DNA from: Pelecanus crispus
Taxonomy: Eukaryota > Chordata > Aves > Pelecaniformes > Pelecanidae
Assembly: GCF_030463565.1 (NCBI RefSeq)
Contig: NC_134651.1
Location: forward strand, 12,846,734-12,910,733
Direction of reading: 5' to 3'
DNA length: 64,000 nt
The translations under genes and the position numbers were made by a program. A model generated the notes under the pieces. It did no database searches, was not told where the DNA came from, and was given only the letters and a program-made list of their open reading frames with translations. Positions 11,069-22,600 of this stretch are shown in pieces (position 1 is the first letter of the stretch; each line of letters opens with the position of its first letter).

Positions 11069-12736
11069 TTGTTCTCAGGAGGAAGATTACACAGAACCAT
11101 CCTTACATGACGTTGGATATTTTACAGAATGTAGTATCAAAAAAGGAATATATATATATATATATAAATACCTTGCAGTTACATGACATAGCCAAGAGTA
11201 CAGTTCTTAGCGTGTCTGCAAGTTCAACCTTCCTTAGGCCTTCTGCTCCTCTACATGCTCTACAAATGGCTTTCTGGACCATAGCAAAATGGCAGAGTGG
11301 CTCATTCACTGTTGCCTCCTTCCTTGCGCGGCAAAACCAAAGGAGGAGGAGGAGGACAGGCCCAAAGGAGGCTACAGGCGCACAGAGAGGACAGCAGGCA
11401 ATTTTTGCGTGTTGCTTACAGCTATAGGAGGACTTTGCTGGCAAGTGAAGGAGAGGGTGTCCCCGCTGAAGGAAGGAAGGTAAGCTCACCTGACCTTGTT
11501 CCTTGGTGGGGCTTACTTGTCTGCATGGGCCATGGAGGGAGGCTGGGAAGATGAAAATACTTTTGGTGTGTTAGGTGAGTTGGGGTCAGTCTAGAATGAC
11601 TTGGACACCTGCAATAGGCCAGAAGAGCCATGAACAAACACTGAACACCATCAGTAACCTCTAAATCAGCCAAATCAATGGCCTTAAAAGCAGTTTAACA
11701 GTGACTAGGTCCTTGCAAGAATGAATGCACTGTCATGCAGGACTACCCAGGCCCCTAAAGAAAAGGTGAAACCCCAAGAAGGAATCTAAAATTATTCTGC
11801 TGAAAATATGTATTGCTTAGGTACAGCAGATGTGATACTATCTTGTGTGTTGGAAAACTTTGCTTGGGAGGTCTGCTGTGTCTGGAGACCATTCCAAGAG
11901 CTAGTCTGGGGGGAGGACTGGAGAGGGCTTGAGGTGATGGAGGGTCAGAGGAGTTTTGGTGGTTGGAGGTAAGGGTGACACTAAGTCCAAACCCTGCTCC
12001 CTGTCCTTGTGTCCTCTGTGGGGGACCCATCCCACATGGTGGAGTAAGGGTAGCCCATTTGGGTTGGTGCCGTCTTGGCAGCCATTAGCTTTCCAGCGTG
12101 GCTGAAGTTTAGGGCTAATGTGGATGCATCCTTACATTCCTGGGGACAGGTGGACATCACATGAGATGCCATCAGGCAGGGACATTTGTTTACAAATAAA
12201 AATAGTAGCAAACTCCAGGGTTCTCTCACTACTCCTTACACAGGAAAGGTGGGGGACCTGTGAGGTCCAGGCCTGCCCAGCTGGGTTTCCGACGCTGTCC
12301 GTAGCCTCTGTAGCTCCTGCAGTTGCATTGTCTGAAGGGAAGATCTGGCTGGAGAGCCCTGGGGATGGAGGCAATTCTCTGTGCATGGCCCAAAGCTTTG
12401 GTGGCAGGGAAATTCTGCCTCCATTGCTGTGCCTTTGTCTGGCTTGGAGGGGGGCTCCATGGGAGTATGGGTGAGGTTTGGAAATGGGCAGCACAAGCTG
12501 AGGATGCGGGCTGAGATGTCGGCTTTCGCTCCCTTTCCCCAGCTCCCTAGCAAGCTTTTCCTAAGAGCACAAGAGAAGGGACGTGGGACCAAGCGAAACA
12601 AATGACGTGGAGGGCTGGCAAAGGCCTGGTGTGTGCTGAGCATCGTGGCTACTGCTTGCGAAAGACCAGAGTCTGGAGCCTATTAAAAAACAACAACAAG
12701 AAGAAAGGGAGCTGCGGCACCAGGCTGCTTAGTCAC
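11069..12736 (-). other. MASP1: Presumed MASP1 3' UTR (MASP-3 isoform)
   Basis: No coding exon is visible here. It contains a (TA)n tract at about 11149-11166 and a (GGA)n-like stretch at about 11340-11356 on the plus strand. Its assignment as 3' UTR rests on the absence of an earlier poly(A) signal. Confidence 0.4.
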
Positions 12737-13632
12737 TCATCTCTCCAGCTCCGGGTCCAGAAATGTCCATCTCTCTGAGGAGCCCGTTTTTTTCTCCACC
12801 CAGTCCACATAGTTGGAGACTTTGGTGTACACACCATACACCTGCTTGCTGCCACACTCCTCCGGGCCACCCCATGAGACCAGCCCTTGGGCCACCCATC
12901 TCCGGGTTCCCGGATCCTGGATGACGAAGGCTCCTCCACTGTCTCCCAAGCAAGTGTCCTTCCCACCTTCATAGTAGCCAGCACAGAACATGTTCTCAGT
13001 TACACTGTAGTTCCCCGACCGCGACTCATAGCTGGTCTTGCACTCTGCGTGCAGCACCACCGGCAGTTTGACGTACTGCAGGATGTCAGACAGTGTCCTC
13101 ATGCCCGAGCTGATGATCTCATCCACCGTGATGTTGGGGTTGGAGATACCCCAGCCAGCCACCAGCCCCAGCGTGTTAGGGTGAGGCCCCTCCAGCTCGT
13201 GCTCAAACTGGGGCAGGCAGACAGGCATGACGTAGTTCCCCATGGTCACCTTTTCCTTCAGCTTGACCAGAGCGATGTCATGGTTGTAGTTCTGGATGTC
13301 AAACTCCTCGTGGAGGATGATCCTCTCCACTGTCCGGTTGACAGCCTCCATCTTGTTCCTCACATCGTGAAGGGCCAGGTAGACAGTGACGTGCTCCTTG
13401 GAGACGGGGATGACAGTCTTGTCTCGCCGCTGGGAGCGGAGCACATGGGCGGCTGTCAGCACCCAGGAATCTGAGAGCAGGGCCCCGCTGCCAAACCACT
13501 TGTCATTGGGCACCCGGGACATGTCCTCCACCACAATCAGGGCCTGCCAGGGGAAGAAGCCAGGCTCTGCATTTCGCCCGCCAATGATGCGCTTGATGAT
13601 CCCAGGCAGAGGACGAGCCGGCCGGCCACACA
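12737..13632 (-). CDS. MASP1: MASP1 coding exon 11: MASP-3 serine protease domain (single exon)
   Basis: An intron-less protease exon of 896 nt for residues 433-730. Cys434 should tether the heavy chain to Cys571. It contains the activation site KR-IIGG, TAAHV (His495), NHDIALV (Asp551), KDTCLGDSGG (Asp658 and Ser664) and SWGGPEECG. There is no His-loop Cys pair around residue 480. N-glycan motifs lie at 531, 599 and 640. The C-terminus ends PELER before TGA. Being encoded by one exon is the hallmark of the MASP-3 isoform. Confidence 0.97.
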
Positions 13633-16600
13633 CTGGGGACAAAAAGGACAGGACAGTTACTCCAAGCACTTACCTAGGGAACAAATGAAAAGGGACATCC
13701 CTGTAGATTATGCCACATGGCTGGTTATCTTCAAACCAAATGCTCACTTGTGTCTTTGTTTTCCATAGAGGGCAACTCTTCTCCTTTTCTTGGTGGATAA
13801 AGCCCATCCTCCCTACCATCTTCACCTTCTCCTGGCAGAATGTGCTTCAGAGCTGGAGCAGGCTGAGCATTAGACCCCATCCCCTGTGCTAATATGTCTT
13901 TGGAGATATGTCTGGGAAAGGAACGCATCTGTCCTTCTGCAGGATTTTTCTTCCTAAGGCAGCCCCAGCTCCTTTCCTGTCTTCCTTGCCTTGTGGAACC
14001 ATTTCTGGTGACAGTGGTTTGCCCTCCTGGGAAACGGCAGTCTATTGCTCTTCCGTGAGGAAGGTGGGGTGACCTTGTTCAGCCCTTGTGAAGCTAATCA
14101 CAGACAAAGAGGCCAGTCTGAACCCTGCATGGGTTGTCCAGTTTCTTCTGTGAAGTAGGAGCCGCCCTATGTTTTGCTAAGCCTGATGGCTCAGACAGGA
14201 GACCTCAGTGCTAGTGCTGACTGTCACCAACCTGCTACATACCTTTGGGGTCTTCCCCTCTTTCCACTGTCTGAGCTATTCTGGCAATACTTTTGGAGCA
14301 CATAGCACCTTTCTTTGCTCACAGCCCCAGGACAATTGGATCCAGCTCTTCAAGAGTTAAAAATAGCCATACCAAGCCCTCTGGATGACCCATGCTTTCT
14401 GTGGCTGTGGACAATGAGGCATAGATTAGAGAAATGTCTTGTCTGTGGGTCAGTAGAACCTGTTGGTTTGCAGGATTTGGTTCCCCTCTCCCCAGGTGCC
14501 CATGGAAACCCCAGTCCTGGGATCTGCTCCCACATGGCACCCTGGGAGACCCAAGGGAGGATCTCAGGCAGCTGTCCCAGGAGGTACCACTAGGCCTTTG
14601 GCATAATCTACCTGCAATAATGAATGCACATTGCTCAGCACCATCCATCATTGTATCTTTAGTGCCTGCAATACTTTCACAGTGGGGCAGAGGGTCTGAA
14701 CTCCCCTTGCATCTCCCCAGCACACATGCATCCTGGAGTGTGGCTGTGTGGCTCCCATAGTTATGGCAGCTTGCCCAGAACAGGCCATTCTTCTGCTGGC
14801 AATGAGACAGGACTGAAACCAAGTTGAGCCACTAGACCCTGTGCTGGACCAGGGAAGGAGGCATCTTCAGAGCTGGGAGCTCCCTGCTCCTGCTGTCCTG
14901 GCTCTGTGGGAGTCCATCTTGGGTTTGGTCATGGCCAGTCAAGGTCCAATCGGTCCCAAAAGTTTTCTCCAAAAAAGTAAGCTCCCAGCTGCCCTCTCCT
15001 TCCCCAACCTTGCTGGAGGCTGTGAAAGGATGATACATGCTCTTGGCCATGAGACCATGGACTTTCTAGGCACAATTTGGACGGCCAGCCCACGTGGTTT
15101 TCAAGTCCAAAGAGTCTCCACTGAGCTTGGGAAGGGTCTGTCTCTTGGTACCTGTCAGGGCAGGGCTGCAGCACATGTGGCCCTGTCATGAAGGGCTTGA
15201 TGAAAAAGGCGGCTTTTGACAAGGTCCTGTGTACTGGACCTCTACTCCAGAGAGGCTGGAGGATTTACCCTGCAAACAACAGGCTCATCTGTTGTAACGA
15301 TTGAGCTGTTGCCCGCTGGGAATGAATATGGACAGTCAGAATTTTGTATAGCACACTATGGGGCTGTGGAGGCTTTCATCCAGGGTTAGCTACGCCAAAA
15401 GCTATACCAGATCTCCTGACACTGAAGTCAGGCATGGATTCAGCAAAACACGTGAGCCAGGGTGGGACTTCAAGCACTCTAAGTAGTATCAGACCTTAGT
15501 CTCAATTTACACACATGTGATCTGTGCTCCAGATGGGGATCTGGGTGCTACCAGATTCCTTAGGGAAGGGCAAGTGGAGGAATCCTTCTTCTATCTCAAA
15601 GGCCTGGCAGATGCTATGATTTCTGCCAAGCCTGGATTGCAGTAAAGCAAGGCTGTGACTTAAAGGGTTGTTGTACAGTTGAGCTAGTAGGTAGGACAAG
15701 GAGATAGCTTGAGGGCCAGCCTGCACTTTGCAATTCCTCACTTTGCAGTTCAGTTTCTGGAGTGATTTGGCTGGATCCACACCACTTCAGAAGCAGAAAG
15801 GCCAAATGAGAAATCCTGCAGCCTCACTGTGCCCTGTGAGCTTGCACAGCACTTCCCAGACCATCCAGCTGCTTGTCCAGCTCCTGCTCAGTGTGCCAAG
15901 AAACCCAGGGAAACGCTGGTGGGAGGATTGGGGCCTGACATCAGCTCAGCCTCACCCCTTGCTCTGAGACCCATCACGAGGTCTGTGGTCTCACAGCCAT
16001 GGCATTTGCCCTCCCGGAGGAGCTGTGGCTGGAGAAGACTCAGCCCTGGGATGTTGCCTAGCACCATGGGCTTTACTGCTGCATCTCAAGTCCTCACCAC
16101 AATTCTGGCAACTAAACCAGCATCCCTCCGCTCGGCTCCTCAAAAGACCCAGAATTAATGTCTGAAGAGCCCTGACGTGTTGCCTGGTTTGCCTCCAGGA
16201 GCTTTATCCAGGCGCTGTGGCATGGCGTGAGGAAGAGGAGGGAGTCAGCGAGCTGAAGGTGGCTCTGAGAGGGTTGGACAGGGTGGGCAGGGACAATCCT
16301 GCCCGTGGGGAACTTAAGCCTTGGGACATGGTTGGTGGTGGTGGGGCTGGTTCATGCCTATGGCAGCACTGTGGCGGGGGGGCTCCCAGGCTGCTTGGGG
16401 GTGCTGATGTTGCTGGGAGACTGTGGGAGCCAATTTGGGCTTGCCCTTGTACAGCTGGAAGAGTCCCGAATTGCAGCAGCACAGATGCTGGTCTCATCCC
16501 TCCGACTCTGCACAGGGAACACGCATCCTCTGTGGAAAGTGCCAGGACTCTGCCCCAATGCCCCCTGGGTGGGAGGGGAGGATGCAAAGCTTCACAGAAA

Positions 16601-19600
16601 GAGTGTGTGACCCCCCCAGGGTGATGGGATCAGGGCTGAGAGTCAGCCTTGCAACCAGGGCAGGAGCACCAGGAGCTGCTAACACTGATTTGTTGCGGCT
16701 GGGATCTGCCACTAGGAAAACTGCAGCTCCGGCAAGGAGGGAGCATGGTGAGCGTCTCTGCATCTGCTCCACTCCCCTGCCTTTCCCAGTGCTGCAAGGA
16801 ATAGAAAACGTGCTCAGGCAAATAATTCCTGCGTCCAGCCCAGCCCAGCTGGTCTGCTGCACCCAAGCTGACGGCTGTCCCAGGGAGATGGTTTTAGAGG
16901 AAGCGCATCCAGCCAAATATTTATTCTATTAAATTACATATCAAAAACGCTGACCAGGCTGCAAATGCTCCCACTAATGGCAGAGGCAGGCACAGAGTGG
17001 CTTTGGAGAGGAGTTTCTATTGATGAGGAGGTGGCGTGAGACACAGGGGAAGAACTGAAGAGCAGCTGGCCAGCTGCTGCCTGCAGATCCCGATCTCAGG
17101 AGAGCATCACTCTCTCTCTGGGATTTTCCATTTTCCTGAAGTCTCTCTGACTTCTGTCATTAATCAGGAGGCCTGGAAATGGCCCATGAAAACAGCTATG
17201 GCCCCAAAAGATGTCCCTGTATGCTCCCAGCTCAAATTAGTTCAGGCTGAAACATCAAGGAGAGATGCAGGGAGGAGCTGCTGCAACAAGAGCAGCCACA
17301 GCCCTGGTCTCGGAGCTCCGTGGACTGCAGGGAATCTCAGGAGGTCCTTCCTCTGGCCTTGCAGTTGCTCAGTGTGGAGCAGGCTGGAGAGCAGATAACC
17401 TCCATGGGGCTGAGCCAGCTCCCGAACCCCAGGGCGGTTGCAGCTGCAGCCTCTGCACGGCAGCTGGATCCCTGCACCTCTCCGGAGAGCCATCCCTGCA
17501 CATCCGACCACAACCCACACCCGAGGCTGCCTCCAGCCCCGCCGCCTGGCAGCCAGACCCGGCCCCATGCTTGGCTATGGCCAGCCAACATCCCAAGGAC
17601 TTTTGTTTAATCCTGAGTGGGCGCCTGGCCTGGAAACTTGCTGGCTGCAAACATTTCTGCCACTGCTCCAAGGCTTAGGACTTTTCCTTCCCTGTGAAGC
17701 GGCTGGGTTTTTCTGCAAGGCTCAGAGAGGTGCTAATTGCTCCTGCATGTAGACACACTGCTAATGGGAGCTGACAGCCAGCGGCGCTGGGCAGGTAATG
17801 CTCTGCCCTTGGCAGCAGCCATCTCCGGTGGTGCTGGGGGCTGAACATGGCCAGTGAGCTCTGCCCTGGGGCTGCTGGTTTCCTTGTCTGCTGGAGTGGG
17901 GAGCTCGGGGAGCCCTGACAGTTGGGATGGCTGTGATCCACTGCTGCCCTGTACTGCCAGGGAGACATGCCTTCATCACTGCTGCCAGTGCCACTGCTGC
18001 ACCCTGACCGTCTGGGCCAGCTGGGGTAGCAGGAGGCCTCTGTTGCCATCACCCTCCTGGCCATACATTGCAGCAGTTGGATACGTATAGCCAAGGCATA
18101 TGGCATTGTCACCAGTGAGCAGGGTCCCTGCCTAGGGAAGCAGCAGGTCAAGTCAGGCATGGACGCATCACCCCCTCCGCATCCCTGCTCCACACCCCTT
18201 GCCGCAGGAACCGGCCGCCCCAGCACTAGTACCTGGTCGGCAGGATGGCAGTTTGGTCCCCAGCTCCTCACTCCTCCATACCCCTGATGCATCGCATGTG
18301 TAGGTGGCTGGAAGAGAGCAAAGCATTAGCTGAGCTGTGGCCCTGGCATGAGGGGGTGTCTTTTGCAGCAAAATGTTGCCCAGCTGTCAGGACCCTTTGA
18401 ACTCTTTTCCAGAGCAGGACGTGACCTCCCTACATTCCCGGGGGGGGCAGTGGCAGCCCTGTCCCCATGCAGGGGACATGTCACCATCCTTGGTTTCATT
18501 GCCTTGAGTTGTCTGGAGGGCTGTGCTGCACCCTCAGCCTTGGCTGGCAGCTGCCGCCCCATTAACGCTGCCAGTGCCCATTCCACTAATGCATGTGGGA
18601 TGCTGGGACCAGATGCACAGGGCCAGTGGGTATGCAGGGGGATATGAGCAGGGAGACAGGAATGTGAGGAAATCCTTTGGCTTTGCTTGCTGAGGGAGGA
18701 GGAGGAAGAAGGGCTGGGGTGTGTGCACGCCCCTTCTGCTGCCCAGAACTGGGTGCAAAGGGTGCAGAGACCTGTGGTGCTTGGAAAAGCACCTTGTGGT
18801 GTCTCTGTGGTTGTGGACCAGGGGGATAAGGGGAAAACTCATTCTGCCATGATCCCACTGCTATCTGTTCAGCTTTGGCTATGCTGGACATTTGGGTGCT
18901 GGCATGGAGAGCCTTGTGGAGCCCTTTCTGAGGCTGCTGGACTAGTGTTCTCTCCAGCAGCAGCTCGTTTCACCTAGACACGGAAAATTTCATATGCTGC
19001 AGGGAGTAGATGGCAGGGTGAGAAGGCAGAGTGCAGAAGAACAACCACACTGCTCTAATGAGGCTGTGAAACATGCAGTGCTAACTCCATCCTACTTCGT
19101 TGCGGAGCAGGGTGCAGCCAGTCTGACAATCCAGGCAATGCAGACGCAGGGTATGGTGTGTGTAGGCTACATCCGCAGCCTGTTGCTTGCAGAGAATCCC
19201 AGAGAGGCCACCCCAAGCTCCCCCCTCTTGCAAATGCACACACACAAGGCCATGCGCCCACCCGCACCGTGCCGTGGGGACACGGCCCGGCCCCACTGCT
19301 CACCGGTGCTGTTGGGGGCCATGTGGTAGTAGGGGTGCTGGCAGTGGTACTGGATGGCTGCTCGGTAGGTGGTCAGGTTGTTCCTGGAGGAGAAGGTGAC
19401 AAAACCATGCTCCAGCTCCAGCGGCGCTTTGCAGTCAGCAACTGAAAGCCAACACAGAAGGGGGGTTGAGCCCCGTGCTGTTTCTTGGGGTGTCCAGTGA
19501 GCCAGTGGGCAGGTAATGCTGGGCTTTGGCATGTCATGGTGGTCCTATGGGGCAGAGCAAGGGCCTGTATAGTCCTGTATCCCCTTTCTCTAGGGCACTG

Positions 19601-22600
19601 CAGAGGGCACAGCCTGACATGGCCTCAGATAGCAGCAGGAGGCTGTCCCCAGGCAGGGCAGCCTGGCCCCCTGAAACCCCACCGTGGCCACCCTGCAAAG
19701 ACAGTGCACGTGGGCAGTACTGCTGAACACCAGCAGCACAGCTCACCCACAGGCTGTACGGCCACTCATGCTGCTGGAGATCCCAGTCCTGGGAGCCCCT
19801 TCATTTATTGTAAGATCCCTCTGCTATACCTTTGAGAGGGGAAGAAACCTGCTCTGGCAGGTAACATCCATTGAGAGATGGTCCCAGAGTACATCTTTGC
19901 ATCCCTTAGGAGTGGGCAGGGAAAAGCAGGCAGTGATTCACCAACCTACGCCATCCATCAGGGGTGCTCCTCTATGCACAAGGATTTTCTGAGAGCTTGG
20001 CCTCATCCCTCCTGCTCTGGGTCTTTCTCACCAAACAGTGCTGATAAGCATTTACAGATCAGGCTGAGCAGCCCTAGGTCCTGGCTGTCCTGCGACTGCA
20101 GGAGATGAAGGATATTGAGAGTGTGACTTGGCTGGTCTGCAGGTAGGGGTAAGGCCAGCAGATGTGAGACCCCACCTGCTCCATCCCCCAGGGCATGGGC
20201 AGGTTTCGCTCTGCTTCACCCATCCCTGGTGTGGGCTCAGGGCCTGATGGAAGGACAGGGATTTCCAGGGTGCCGTTGCCCCTCCCCAAGGCCTGGCCAT
20301 GCTCCCCTTTCTCCCCCAGATCCCTCACAGTGCCCTACCCAGCCTCTTCTCCCAGCTTGTCCCCTGGATTGGGCTTGTGCCACCCATCCCAGGAAGGACG
20401 CCAGGCTGCGAGGTGGTTCATCTGCCAAAGTCAGGAGTCACGCCGTGGGGGCTGCAGCTCCCCACCATGTGGGCAGTTCACAGCACAGTCGGGTGATGGT
20501 GTGCAGCCTATCCATTCCCTGTCCCGGGAGACCTGCTCCAGGGGAGGGCAGGAACTGGGCTCTGATCCTGCTGGGAAATGCAGTGCTGCAGAGCTGGGTT
20601 CCGTCACATTTAAGATGAGGGGTTGAGAAGGGGATGGGTGACTTTGCAGAAAGCAGGTCCTGTGGATCAGGGATGACATGAGCTCTGTGGGTCTTAATGT
20701 GCTCCAGGATGGGAAGGAGGCAAGGACAGGAGCCCTAACACCTCACACAGTGATCCAGGCTAATGAAGAGAGAATTCACTAGAAGCAGTAGCTGTCACCA
20801 GGAACATGTACTGATGCTCAGGGTTAACTACCTGCTCGGGTGAAAAATGCCTGGTTTATGGCAAAATGCTGCAGCTCACTGTTCGTCAGGGTCCCCTCCA
20901 TCCCTCCTGTAGGGTGCAGGTGATGGGATGGCTGTGTGGGTGCAGCCAGGTTGCATGGAGGGTCTGGGTACCTGTGCCTTGCAGAGGGGCGGAGGGGACA
21001 CAGACGCCTCTCACCAGCCCTGGGGGTCCCCAACTGGCCTGAGCTTTCCTTCTCTCTTCCCACGGTGCTTGGGTGCACAGTGCTCCTGTGCCATGGTGCC
21101 AACAACTGTAGGACCTTTAGAAGGTGCTGGGGGATACTGGGGCTTGCAGGAAGGAGGGAATGGATGTTGGGGGACCAGTCTGACTTGCACATCTGCTTTG
21201 GGGTTGTTTATGGATGCAAGGCAGCATCCACTGGTCCGCACAGCCCATCTCCTCCCTGTGTGTGTCCCAGGCCTGGGGCAGGCCTGATGCCTGCAGAATG
21301 GGCTCTTGCAGAGAGGTGTTGCCCCCTCAATGTCCTGGGTCCTGCTGAAAGGCTGAGGGAAGGGAGTTTGTGCCATAAGCCTTTCCAGACTTTTGCCTTG
21401 GGAAAGGGGCCATTTAGCATCTCTGTTTTTGTAGGACCAGAGGTGGACTGAGGTCCCCAACATGCACCTCCTCCTCCTCTCCCAGGTCCACATCCCAGCA
21501 CCCTCCCAGTGAAGCCTCTGATGCCTTGGGTAGACAGGGTGCATTCCCAGGGCTCCTGGGGACATGAATGGGGCCAGACACCAGGCTCTGACCTCCTTCA
21601 GCTGCAATCAGCCTGAGGCCAGCCCATCCTCACCTCCACTGGGCCAGCAGTGGGGAGCAAAGGGGAGGCAGTGGAGCATCCATCCCCCTGTGCTGGTGCC
21701 AGGGCTCGGTGCCTGCAGGAAAGGGCTGGTGATGCCAGCCCATCCTCCAGGCCTCCTTGCTCGGAGGGTGTGAAAGGCACCAGGACTCTCAGAGAGAGGA
21801 GAGGAAGGAGTGTTTCTTATTTGTGACAGTGGGCCAGGGAGGAAGGGCAGCAGGAGGCTGAATCCAAACAAACAAACAAACAAACAGGCGGCCATGCCGC
21901 GCTCCTTGCGCAAACGCTGCCTTGGAGGGGGAGCTGAGCTGGGCCGAGGCATCCGAGTGGAGAGGGAGGGATGCGGAGGACGTGCCGGCAGCTGGCAGCA
22001 GCACACGGTCCCCAGGCAGCGGTGCCGGGGCCAGGCAGGCACCCTTCCCACGGGGCGGCGCAGCAGCGGGAAAGGGAGGCTCAACTCCAAATTTCCTTCC
22101 CCCTTCTTGAGACGGAGTTAAGAAAGCACCAGGCACAGGGGGCGGAGGTTAGGAGTGCCATGCCAGTTAGACAAGCCATGGAGATGGATTTGGCAGCCGG
22201 GCCAGGGGCAAAGGGGACCTGCCCTGGGTACCGGACAGATCAGAGAGGGGCATCGAGACAGGCTGCCCATCGGGGCGGCGCGGCCGGCGCCAGCCTCACG
22301 CGGCCACTTGCTCCGAGCCGGCTCTTCCCTCTGTCTGGTTGTCGGCTCTATCTGCAGCTGGACCGAAAGCAGAGGGGAAGGAGGAGAGCAAAGAGAGAAA
22401 GCCCAATTAGTAGATGAGCAGAGAGAGGCATGCAGGAAACCCAGCCCCCAAAACACCAGAAATCATTAATTAGCACCCAGCGAGCCATGCCAGGGTGCCG
22501 CGGATGCCAGCAGAACCATGGCCGTGCCAGGGACCCGCTTGCTCTGCTCGGCTGGGACGACCTGGGGACAGCAGCTGGGAGAAGCTGTCAAGGGGTTGTG

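Noticed and set aside
12887-13474. 195-codon plus-strand frame over the protease exon
   Set aside because: It is the antisense shadow of the MASP-3 protease domain, which is unambiguous on the minus strand.
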